From Biscogniauxia marginata (taxonomy: Eukaryota; Ascomycota; Sordariomycetes; Xylariales; Xylariaceae), in the NCBI GenBank assembly GCA_022695795.1, contig MU404171.1, positions 67,235 to 131,234 on the forward strand: DNA of 64,000 bases. Reading direction: 5' to 3'. Of the stretch, positions 10,523-21,594 are shown piece after piece. A program made the translations under genes and the position numbers. The first letter of the stretch is position 1, and each line of letters begins with the position of its first letter. The notes beneath the pieces were generated by a model. The model saw only the letters and a program-made list of their open reading frames with translations. It did no database searches and was not told the DNA's origin.

Positions 10523-12292
10523 CTAATGCCTTTCCCGTCTTCGTGGTGCAGCTCGTATGATGTCGTCTACCCTCAGAAGAAGCTGTCTGAATTAGTCTTG
10601 TGGACACTCAACTGGGAATGAAAAGATCTTACCTCTGCAGCTTCACTAGCTGACGAGACTACCGCCTTTTTCAACTTGTAGCTTTCGATGACGCCAAGGT
10701 CTCGCATATCGCAAATCCCCCCGCCAGGTGTCGTCAGGTCCAAGCCGTAAGTCGACAATCCATCATAGATGACTTTTCGTAGCCTTGCGATGAGATCACT
10801 CGAGTCGAGGCCGGCGTTGTCAGCTAGGATGGTTGGCAGCTGGCGTAGTGCAATGGCAAATGACGATACGGCCATTTGCTTCTTGCCCTCTACTCGAGTC
10901 GCTGCGCCTTCTACCGCCTTGGCCATGAGCATCTCGGCGCAGCCACCGCCAAGGGTTGTCCGAGGCTCCTTCACGGTTTGAGATAGCACGGCCAGTGCAT
11001 CATGTAGCGAGCGCTCTGCTTCGTCTAGCAGCTGGTCGGTGGCTCCCCGGAGGACAATGGTGCAAGCCTGACCGGCCGCCACGCCGGAAAACTTGATGAG
11101 GGTATCCTCACCCACGATGATCTCCTCGATCAGGTCGCAATGGCCAAGTTTCACCTGATCGGGATGGTCGAACGTGGACGTGATCTCGCCGCCGGTGACT
11201 AGGGCAAGGCGCTCGATGCCGTCGAAATCGGCATGCTCGATGGACATGATGCCAGCGTCGGTAAAGAGCTGTTCTGGCCAGTTGTATATCAACTGACGGT
11301 TGATGAAACAATTAATACCGTGGGCCTTGATTTTCTCTACCTTGGCCTTCATCTTCTCTTTCTCGGCTTTCTCGAGCTCGGCCAGCTTGCTAGTCGAGCC
11401 GACCTTGACTCGGGCACCGAAGATCTTGATCTTGTCCGTATCCATGGAGGTATTAGCCACTAGTATCTTGGCCTTCTCCAAACGCTTTGGTTGGTTCACG
11501 CCGATCTTCTTGTCGAGGATGAAGCCCTCATCTAGGTATGAGTCGCTTAGCTTGCCGCCAGCCTTTTTGATTATTTGAATGTGGCTGAGATCGGAGGACC
11601 CCTTGAGGCGCAAGACAGCCTCGACGGCAAGCTTGGAGAACAGATCACGGTCTTGAGCCAGCACCTTGGAACTTAGGGTGGTACGCGCAATGGCGAGCAG
11701 ATCCTTCTTGAAGACCTCGGGGTTCTTGCTGTGGTCGACGGCAGAGCTCTCCAGCGCCTGTAAGGCAGCCTGACTGGCTATACGGTACCCTTCGATGATT
11801 GTCTGCGGGTGTATCTTCTTGTCAACGAGTTTTTCGGCCTCTCGGAGGAGCTCTGCCGCCAAAACGGCGACTGAGGTCGTTCCGTCGCCCACTTCGTCGT
11901 CCTGGACTTTGGATATATTGACAAGCACCTTAGCTGCGGCGTTATCGAGGGCGATGGATTTGAGAATAGTAGCACCATCGTTGGTAACCATGATTTCGGC
12001 GGTGGAACTGCGTGGGGATTGCCAGTTAGTTGCTAGAGAAGAGGTGCTATAGGAAGATAATCGGTACGTACGCGGACTGTAGTATCTTGTCCATCCCCTT
12101 CGGACCCAATGTGCTCTTAACTAGGTCGCCGACGGCTATGGCGCCGACAAAGGCGGCGAGACGGGCATTCTCTCCCTTCTCTTCTGTTGTGCCTTCGTCG
12201 AAGATCTGGGTGGGACTGAAAGACGACTATGTAGATGAAAAGTTAGCACATAGGAGGTAGATGCACCTAGGGGAAGAAAGTAGCATTACCAT
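10523..12292 (-). CDS. cct2: T-complex protein 1 subunit beta (CCT2), cytosolic chaperonin
   Basis: Subunit of the eight-membered TRiC/CCT ring that folds actin, tubulin and other cytosolic proteins using ATP. Four exons on the minus strand, 12292-12290, 12226-12072, 12007-10633 and 10582-10523, join in frame to 530 aa, the normal CCT2 length. Visible signatures are the ATPase motif [10 protein letters not shown], the beta-type segment [32 protein letters not shown] and a C-terminus [11 protein letters not shown]. The first coding exon is just the ATG, followed by GTAATG; this was chosen because the next exon then reads [12 protein letters not shown] as in homologues. The last intron (GTAAGA...ACAG) is short and reads through as a 22-residue tail if unspliced. 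Divergent from eIF3b across 1.15 kb. Confidence 0.95.
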
Positions 12293-13442
12293 TATGAGCG
12301 GCGACGATCTTCTGAGCACGTTGTGGGAGTGGCTCGTCGAATGCTGCTGGCTGTTCGTCTATCTTGGGTAAATAATAAATAAGTCTTGCGCAGAGAAGCT
12401 CGAAATATTTGGTTACTAAGGTACATATGCAGGTAGGTAGTACTACAAGTACCTACTACCTAAGATATGTACGTAGATTAGGGACTGTACATTAGGTACC
12501 TAAGCTTGGTAAGGCCAGGTCAGGTGTAGTGGGCCTGCTGGCCTGGCAAAGCCCGAAAGTCGGTGGGAGCTTACCTACACACATACCAGGTAGTATATGG
12601 ACGTACCTACTTGTATGTACCTTAGGTAGCCTTCCTTCAAGGCGGGGTGCACGCGGGGTAAAGCAGAGATTTATATCGACCCTTTTGATATTGCAATGAT
12701 ACTACCTAGGTAATGTATAATATTTATACAAGAGTCATTATATGTATACCTAAGGTACCTACTGACATGTGCTACTCCATGCCTACATACATGTAGGTAA
12801 GTTCTCCCGCATACGTTATAGGAAAAGATGTACGCATGGAAGCATTTAAATCTGGTACCTAACCTACCCGCTAAGTACTTATCGATTGTAGTAGGTGCAC
12901 TTGGAGCTACCGGAAGAACCTTGAGGCCCGGGGCTTATCAGTGGGGGCTTTTAGACTCTAAGCGGGCCACCACACACACACAACCGGCTGCCACTTTTTT
13001 CTTTTCGTATTTTTGTGCGCGGGGATGTGCGAAAAAGAAAGGGAAAATAGTTGTAAATCACCGAATCAAAAGTCCCGTCCCTTCTTTTCTCGCCTCTAGC
13101 AAAGCCAAGTTAGCCCATTAGGCCGCCTAATCTACTAACTCTTTCCACTATCCTAAACGTCTGCTCGGTCCTGACCTGTCCTATCTCTCACTCTTCTCTC
13201 TATCCTCCCCCCTCCCCCTCCCCCTCCTCTGCTCGTTGAGCCGCGAAGACCTCCATTCCTTCAATTGTTCGCCTCAGCCGTCTCGGCTCACGCATCTAGA
13301 ACAGGGCCAGGGTATCAAGCCAACGGTGGGGGACTCTGATCGCATATACAACGCCCGCACAACAAACCACCACCGCCCTCACCATCCCGACGACGCCACC
13401 GGGCAGTTCTAGTTTCTCTGGCATAACACAACCCCACCCAGC
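12293..13442. promoter_or_regulatory. Shared divergent promoter region of CCT2 and eIF3b
   Basis: 1.15 kb between two head-to-head housekeeping genes. The CCT2-proximal half is crowded with TACCTAGGTA-like motifs; the eIF3b-proximal part (about 13140-13240) is pyrimidine-rich. A CACACACAC tract is near 12970. No gene is supported inside. Confidence 0.5.
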
Positions 13443-15781
13443 ATGGCGCCCTCTTTTGATCACCTGCGCGACGCAGACGTCGACGAGGACGACTACGATG
13501 AGGACGAGATCGACATCTCCGACCTGCGAGAGAAATATGAGGTCCAGCTAGAGCAGGGTTACGACACGTTTGTTGTCATCGACGGCCTGCCCGAGGTCAC
13601 CGAGGAACAGAAACCCAAGCTAGTCAAGTTCCTGTTGAAAAAGCTGAATTCGGTTGGGAAGACGAGGGAAGACCTGGTCTACATGCCTATGGGAGAGAAT
13701 GGCCAGTCGCTTAGGTATCTTAGTCCCTCCACCGCCGCGCGACGGCTCGATTATTAATATGGATGTTAGGTTCGCATTCGTTGAGTTTTCATCCCCCGCC
13801 GAGGCTGCCGCCGCCGTCAGGCAGCTGGATATGGTTCCCCTCGACAAGAGACACACGTTGAGAGTCAACAAGATGACCGACATTGACCGGTACGGCCGAG
13901 AGGGACGGGTGGATGACAACTACGTGCCACCGCAGGTTGAAGAGTTCGTTGAGAAGGAACATCTGCGCTCGTTCCTAGCCGACCCGAGCGGTCGTGGTCG
14001 GGATCAGTTCGCCATGTACCGAGGCGACTCGGTCGGTATCTTCTGGAATAACGAAAAGGACCCGCCGGAGAACATCGTCGATCGCCAGCATTGGACAGAG
14101 AGCTTTGTACAGTGGTCCCCTCTGGGAACCTTCCTGGTCTCTGTCCACCAACAAGGTGTACAACTCTGGGGCGGCGCATCCTGGTCTCGTCAGAGACGGT
14201 TCGCGCATCCTTTCGTCAACATGCTTGACTTTTCCCCGAACGAGAAGTACATCGTTACCTGGTCTAACAGGCCCATCTCGATACCCGATGAGGGCCATCC
14301 TCAACTATCCCTGGACGAAGACGGCAAAAACTACGTCATCTGGGACGTTGAGACCGCTAAGCCGCTGAGGTCCTTTGCGAATCTCGACTCCCCTACCGCC
14401 GCCGATGGCGCGGCTAAGCCCCAGAAGTTCCCCTGGCCAGCTTTTAAATGGTCTGCCGATGAAAATTATGTTGCTCGCCTCACGCAAGGTTCCTGCATTT
14501 CGGTGTACGAGCTGCCCCGAATGGGTCTGCTAGACAAGACGACGGTGAAGATAGAGGGTGTTATGGACTTCGAGTGGGCACCGGCGACGCCCCAGCGGGA
14601 AGGCGTAAAACAACACGAGCAGCTTTTCTGCTTCTGGACTCCGGAAATTGGTAGTAATCCTGCTAAGGTCGGCCTGATGAGCATTCCTTCGAAGCAAATA
14701 GTTCGGACTTTGAACCTCTTCAGCGTTAGCGACGCCAAACTACACTGGCAATCCGATGCCACATATCTCTCGGTCAAGGTTGATCGTCATTCGAAGTCCA
14801 AGAAGTCACAAGCTACTACCCTGGAGATCTTCCGCATTAGAGAGAAGGGCGTGCCGGTCGAAGTCGTTGATACCATAAAAGATACTGTCATCAACTTTGC
14901 ATGGGAGCCTAAGGGAGATCGTTTTGTTATCATTACGACGACGGAGCCGCCTGGGCCTACAGCTGTTGCCCCTAAGACGTCTGTTTCGTTCTTCTGTCCT
15001 GAGAAAGCCAAGGGTTCTGCGGTTGGCAACTTCAAGCACTTGAGGACTCTAGATAAGAAGAACAGCAATGCTATTTACTGGTCACCCAAGGGCCGTTTTG
15101 TCGTCGTCGCTACAGTTGCCAACACACAGAGCTCGGAGCTCGAGTTCTTTGACCTTGATTTCGAGGGCGAGAAGCCTGAGAGCGATAAAGATCTCACTGC
15201 TAATCTGCAGCTCATGAACACAGCAGACCATTATGGCGTCACCGACGTCCAGTGGGATCCCTCGGGTCGTTTCGTTGCCACCTGGGCGTCCGTCTGGAAG
15301 CATGCGGTAGGTTTGACTTCGTCATTAAACCCCCTTTGCGCGAGCTCGTATTAATTAAACCGTGTAGATGGAGAACGGCTACCACATCTACGACTTCAAA
15401 GGTGAACAGCTACGAGAGGAGCCTATTGACAAGTTCCGGCAATGGCTGTGGCGACCTAGACCGGCTACACTTCTTACCAAGGATGAGCAGAAACAAGTGC
15501 GCAAGAACCTTCGGGAATATTCCAAAATATTCGAGCAGGAAGATGCGGAGCGCGGAGCATCTGCCGATTTGGCCGTGGTTGAGGCCAGAAGACGACTGCT
15601 TGATGAATGGCTGGCATGGCGTGCGTCGGTGGAAGCTGAGGTCGAAGAAGAGAGGCTCGACCGAGGCTTACCGGAGAACCCAATCGAAGGTCTCGTCAAA
15701 CTGCCCGAGGACGGTGAGGAGCAGGTCATTGAGGAGATCGTAGAAGAGGTGCTGGAGGAGAATGAAGAGATTGTCCCCTGA
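13443..15781 (+). CDS. prt1: Eukaryotic translation initiation factor 3 subunit B (eIF3b/Prt1)
   Basis: Core scaffold of eIF3, needed for 43S pre-initiation complex assembly on the 40S ribosome. Three exons, 13443-13714, 13770-15306 and 15368-15781, splice in frame to 740 aa, the usual length. The N-terminus is acidic ([17 protein letters not shown]), followed by the non-canonical RRM, whose RNP2-like strand DTFVVIDGL lies in exon 1 and RNP1-like FAFVEFSS spans intron 1. Next is the Trp-rich beta-propeller (repeated FxWSP/WSPKG-type strands), then the helical C-terminal part ([19 protein letters not shown]) that binds other eIF3 subunits, ending in a Glu-rich tail. Intron 1 is 55 nt and intron 2 is 61 nt. 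The start codon follows a CAGC leader and agrees with homologues. Confidence 0.96.
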
Positions 15782-17169
15782 TTCAGTGTGCTGGAGCAAC
15801 ATTTTCTGACAACAGGTGGCGTTCTGTGTAAGGTAGCATATGGTGAAAATCTGCTTTTACGTCGAGACAGATGATATTCGAGACCACTATCAACAAACTG
15901 GGGATGGAAATAAGAAAAAAGCATATTGATTCACACAAGGGTTCTACCCACACAGAGTCCGTAACTTGCCGGCGTGAGCTAGTCCCTAGTTATCATCGTC
16001 ATCGAGTGTCGCATTCGAAATGCAAGCTGTTTGACTACAGATACTTTATCATGTAGTCACGATTTTGATGGCATCCATTATGCCCGCCTCCACCACCGAG
16101 TCAAAGGTCTCGGAGCGAATATCTTCCTGGGAGTAGGCCGCTGGTAAAAAAAGACTTGGAAAGCCTGCAGAACAGGCATGATATAGTGCATAGCATACTA
16201 AAAATATCCATCTGCTTGCTTGCAGTATCTTGTTGATTCAAGATCTTTCCGGATCTTTGGGTGGCTTTGGCCAAGATTTCCAGAAATAGTCGCAAGCAAG
16301 ACGTGAACATGGACCGGGCCTAACACATGCCAATTTCCGAGGCTCGCCTTGCCTAGACTTGTTTACATGCCATTGGTCGTGAGGAATGGCTACAGGTCAA
16401 CCCCTGGGCAGAGTACCTAGGTACCTCTAGTGTAGGGTGCGAGTTTCAACTGTATTGGCCACCTAAAGGCCAAAGGGTCTGGAAGGCTGGGTACGAGCAA
16501 TATATTCGGCCTGGCGCAAAGATTGATTCCCTCGTAAAGTCCTACCTACCTAGCCATTGTAGGTAGCTAACCTAACCTAACCTCCACACCGGGTAGCTGA
16601 TGTTGTATCTACAAGCTCCCGTCATAGGCGTATGTAGGAATTGACAAGAACATCCATAGGTAAATCCTGCCGGTCCTTTGTTCGCCATGGCTTCCAATAT
16701 CAATGGATCGATCGCGATAGTGAGAAAAGAGGTTATGTCAACTACGCTAGGTACCTATGTAGGTAGGTTGGGAGTGTTTTGAAGAAAGTTGCAGGGGCGT
16801 GAAGCGGGAGTACTTGTCCCAGTTATAATTATAATTGGTCAAATAGCCGCTCAGGATCGGATGCCGAGAGTCGCTTCATTGGCCGTTAATACCAAATCTC
16901 TTTTCTAGAGGGACCCCTCCCCCCCCTTTTTTTTTCTCCATCGTTGAGCAAGGCCTCCACCGCCCCAGCCGAGTCCAGCTAATCTCGATTCGTGTCCCTA
17001 GCGCGAGCCTTCCAGGGGCAGCCGGGGAGGGGGAGAGAGCCTGAGGGGGTTTTGGTCAAGGGGGCGGCTTGTAAGGGGATTTGATTCTGGACCGCTAAAT
17101 TATTACCTACTCTCCCCATTCTCTTACCAAAAACCTCTTCTGTGGGCTTACATAGGCAGTTGGCGATCC

Positions 17170-17209
<40 letters not shown>

Positions 17210-18126
17210 TCTACATTTGTCATTCATTCCTGATTGTCGGTTCTATCTTGTCTGTCCATTCGTTCATCCATTCGTTCTTTAGCCCAGTAGCATCTTGAGC
17301 TGCCACGGTTGCCATGATCTACTTTGAATGATAATACTGACATTCGTCCTCTCCTTCACCACCAATTCGTCCTTCGTTACGTACGCCCAATCAGTCCACT
17401 CCTTCAACTAGACAAATCGACACTCAACTACGGTTCAGCTGGTCTCTACGTGCCATATGCCCGTCGAATCCTATTCGTCAACATCACAATCCGAGAGGAA
17501 TATATCGCCTGCACATTCCTTACATACGAAACGCGGCACATACAAGCGTCGCTTTATACTTGTTAATATTATTTTGCCCGTTATACGCTGACGAGTCCCC
17601 TTCTGAGATCTCGTCTCTATCATTGTCAGTTGCACTGCAGTCTTCAACTTAAAGACGTAATCCTATGTTCATTAGCATCATCTTTTGCACATAACACGGA
17701 GTTTCTCCCTAATTGCTATAGCCCAAGAGCAATTGCCACAGCTTTTTAATATTTATTTTCAACGCAAGCCAAACTCGCCTACCCTCCTCCATCCGCGACC
17801 CGACAATACCCAGGGGTACTATTTCCAGGATCGTGAGACACTCTGCTAGCAGAGCTGACTTGGTCACAACGGCGCCGGTGCAGATCAGGAGTTTCTTGGA
17901 GGCATTGGGCAACGAAACACATCCGATTGCTCTGATTCGTCCTTGCATTTTCTAAGACTAGAAACATCTACTTATCCTATCGTCTTGGGATAAGATAAGC
18001 TTCTCCAGAACAAGCCTGTTTGAGCCCATCGAGCATCAACGGAGAACACATCTTGCGGACGAAGTCATCATCTTTTTTTTTATCATTACCGAGAACGCGA
18101 GAGTAGACCTCGTAGTCCAGAAATCC
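15782..18126. other. Long intergenic / TBC-gene 5' region
   Basis: 2.3 kb without a supported gene. 15782-16320 is the eIF3b 3' flank; 16320-16900 is intergenic with several CTACCTA/TAGGTA motifs; 16900-18126 is pyrimidine-rich, has a (TC)n tract at 17175-17204 and probably contains the long promoter and 5' leader of the TBC gene. Confidence 0.55.
17175..17204. repeat. (TC)n microsatellite
   Basis: About 15 TC units in the probable 5' region of the TBC-domain gene. Confidence 0.9.
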
Positions 18127-20404
18127 ATGCTGGCCCATGCGACTATGAGCTACGGTGGAGAAAACGTGGACGGGGTTGACCTCGCGATTCCTAGTCCGAG
18201 TTCTCCGCCCGGCATGTCTTCGTCGAAATCTTCCAAGGCTTCTTCGCTTCGCTCTTTCAACTCGGATGAGGATGAAAGTGTTACCGCAGACGTCGGACAT
18301 TTCGAAGAGATCGGTCTCGATGATGATGCCATCCCTATCAGCCCATTCCACTTCCGCGACACTCATACCTTGAAGTCGAACCCGAACCCGAACCCCTACA
18401 GCGCCAACTTCGCTGCAGACCTCCGCGCCGCAACTCCAAAACATGTCGGTCCGAAGATTCACGCCAAACCGCGCGACCTTTCCCGTCTACGGCCACAGCG
18501 AGATATCACCAACCACGCAAAAGTTCGACCGACGGCGCCATCCCTGGCAACACAGTTCCGTGATACGAATACGCATAATCTGGGCATGGGTACCGGGATG
18601 GAATTACAAAAGAGCTCTCTGCCAAATCGGAGTCTTTCTGTGCGATCTGCCTCGTCTGGGAGCGCATCACGCCGGCGCCGCAGTCCTAGTCCCAGCTTTC
18701 CTTTCCGCTCGCCCAGCCCGAAGGATCCGAACGGGCTGGTCCAATCACGACGGACCAGTTGGCAATCTCACCGGGAACCAAGATCAATCGTGGATATGGA
18801 GAAGGAATGCGATGATGATGACGGTGACATTCCCGACGACCTTATTCTTGACAACGTTCCTCTATCCCCCCGACCTCCGGCCGTGCGCCCGGCTAGCCGT
18901 CCGGTATCTACTTCAAATTCTCCAGAGAGACAACCAAAGGAAAGAGTTCGTAGCGTTGGGAACGGCACGCCTCCAGTCGCCGTGGACCGTGGCTCTCTAA
19001 GATCGCCATCATGGAAGTCTGAGCATATTGATGCGTTGAGGTCTACAGCCTCCTCTCCAGTCAAGGGCCGTGCTAAGAGTTGGAATGTGGTCATTTCAGA
19101 ACTCAGTGCTGAAGCGAAGGCTCTCACTGAGAAGCTAGAGGAGCGTGCTGACGAGCTCGACAAGCATGGTGTCTACCATTCGACTTACGATCGCCCATCT
19201 TTAAAGCCCCGGGTTAAATCTGCACTTGCTGAGCTGCCCCCTCTCCGAAGGACAAATATCATGATCGATCCTCTTCCCGTATCAAAGGAGAAAGAGGCTG
19301 TTTTGTCTCGAACACGACCCTCCTGGCTACCACCAAAGGATCCTGCCGAAGAGAAGAAGCATCTAAAGGAATATCAGAGGATGATGGTGAGCAGTATTCA
19401 AGCCGACAAGAAGAGAGAGGCTGCGCGTAGGGAGAAGGAGCAGACCAAAGAAAGGGCCGCAAACACACTCATTCATGCGTGGGAAGATGTTCTGGGTAGG
19501 TGGGACGAGGCCGTCCGGGAGCGACGGACCCGGGAATTATGGTGGAAAGGCGTGGCGCCTCGCAGTCGAGGGGCTGTGTGGTCTCGCGCCATCGGGAACG
19601 AGCTCGGCTTAACACAGACGTCATTCCAAGCGGCGCTGGCGAGATCTCGCGAAGTTGAGGATCGAGTTGCCAAGGGGAAAGCCACTATCGAGGATGAGCG
19701 TCGCATGGCTTGGTTTATACAAATCCAGGCCGACGTGGAAGAACGGACTTGGGTGGAGCTCAAGATATTTCAAGCCGGTGCACCCCTGCATCAGAGCTTG
19801 ATTGATGTCCTCCGCGCATATGCGATGTACCGAAGCGACATCGGCTACGTGAGCGGGTGCCATGTATGTGCTTTTACTTCCGTTATATGGTGATTATTTG
19901 GATACTGATCTCATGTGATAGACCATCGTGGCACTTCTCCTCCTCAACCTCGCCACCCCCAATATGGCGTTCATTGCATTGGCTAATATCTTGAACCGGC
20001 CGCTGCCTCTATCCTTTTACGCGTCTGACCTTGGAGCACAAGCGTCTGCTTGTAACCTCGTACACCAGTCATTGGCTGCGAAGTCGCCCCGGTTGGACAG
20101 TCATCTCCGCAACCCCGATCTTGGACTTGAGCCCAACTCTTATCTAAGTGGCACCTTCACTTCTCTCTTCACCCGGCATCTTAGTCTCGACGAGTGTACT
20201 CGCCTGTGGGACGTCTACGTATTCGAAGGAGATGGCGTTCTCATCCGCGCAGCTGTTGCTCTACTATTAGATCGGGAAATGACACTGCTAGGTGCCAACA
20301 CGGCTACGGAGGTGCACTACGCGCTGGAAGCTGGCACGAGGGTTACTCCTATAGGAAAGGATGATGAGTGGATGGCCAAGGTTCGGACTGCTGGGAAGGC
20401 ATGA
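18127..20404 (+). CDS. TBC-domain (RabGAP-like) protein
   Basis: Predicted Rab GTPase-activating-type protein acting in membrane traffic. Two exons, 18127-19863 and 19922-20404 (58-nt intron GTATGT...GATAG), give 739 aa. Residues 1-430 are Ser/Pro-rich and disordered; a charged helical stretch (about 430-490) precedes the TBC fold (about 490-720), recognisable from RELWWKGVAPRSRGAVW, ELKIFQ, the LIDVLRAYAMYRSDIGYVSG segment and LTRLWDVYVFEGD-type C-terminal helices. The usual catalytic fingers are altered: the IxxDxxR stretch reads IQADVEERT, and the Gln of YxQ is Ser576 (GYVSGCH). It may therefore be a weak or inactive GAP, or belong to a fungal subfamily with that substitution. An ATG at 18145 is an alternative start. 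Confidence 0.88.
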
Positions 20405-21594
20405 GGAGGTAGCATGTCAAAACGAACTTAATGAACCCTCGGCCCTCTAAGGCTTGGAGGGAGACGCCTCAAGCGAGTATTTATTAGTGTTTATACATAA
20501 TTTGGAGGGCTCGTGGAATTTGTGCCAGGGGCCTTCCGTTAGGATAAGGCCTACCAGTCGCAAACATTGGAGCATTTAGTAGGCACAAGGCTCGATCTAG
20601 CGCAGATGGGCCGAACGGGACTTGGGACGATGATGAGAACGGTGCTAGGGATAGAATTGGATGGCGAGGAGTTTGTTTGCAACGTAGGTAGTTTTGCAAT
20701 TTTTCCATGCTTGGTGATTCAGGGGAGGGACCTTGTTGTTTGTTATCTTGGGTAGGGCGGATTTGATGCGACAGGAATTGGCTCTCAAAAGGAAATATTA
20801 GAAGTTGGCTTCACGAGTCTTCTCTTTCTACTTGCCTTGAATATTCACAGATGATTGTGAAGATGTGATTGACTGGCCGTTATCATATATCGGTCGAGCA
20901 ACAGAGCTTATGCGGGCTGTAAGGCACCTAAGGTAAGTGAGTACATACCTAGGTATGTAGGTGGAGATAAATGCATGTCCTATCACATGGATATGTAGTA
21001 CGAAACAGGCTTAAAGGGGAATATCTGTGTAGTAGGTATTTTCGTAAAAGCGCCTCCTATCTCTAATTCAATCTTGTGTACGGAGTATAAGGTCCTGTCC
21101 ACTTAGGTACCTCAGATATATGTATGCACAGGTGACATACATGTACGTGTCGACCTTATTATAAGGTTTTATTTCCCCCCAAGGCGGGGGCGTAGGTAGG
21201 TCCACTATCTGCGTACATAATGAAGAAAGGTACATCGTCATCTTGTTCCACGCTTAAATTGTGGCGACTTACCTCCTCATCGTGCCTAGGTACAGTTGGT
21301 GAGGTAGTGCAACACACATGCAGGTTTACTTTGAGTACAGGCAAACAGGCATTAGTAGGTAGATAACACGGATTTACAAATACCTACCTAGGCAACTACC
21401 TAAGAGGCCGCTGCAAGGTAGCTACTACCTAGCATACATAACATTAGGTAGTTATGATCTCATTAACCTACTCTACCTAGGCCTGTCCTTATCTCTCTTC
21501 TAATTCTCTTCCCCCGACCATCCTCCATCCATTTCGCTCGCCTGAGGAGGTTTCGCTACGATGAGGCCCTCCGTCTTCGTCGTCTCTTATTAGC
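20405..21594. other. Intergenic region
   Basis: 3' flank of the TBC gene and upstream region of the GT90 gene. No gene seen. 20930-21480 is exceptionally rich in TACCTAGGTA/TAGGTAGGTA motifs. Confidence 0.6.

Noticed and set aside
17324..17566. 80-codon ORF upstream of the TBC gene
   Set aside because: Possibly a uORF in a long leader, but nothing in the sequence supports translation and the peptide has no features.
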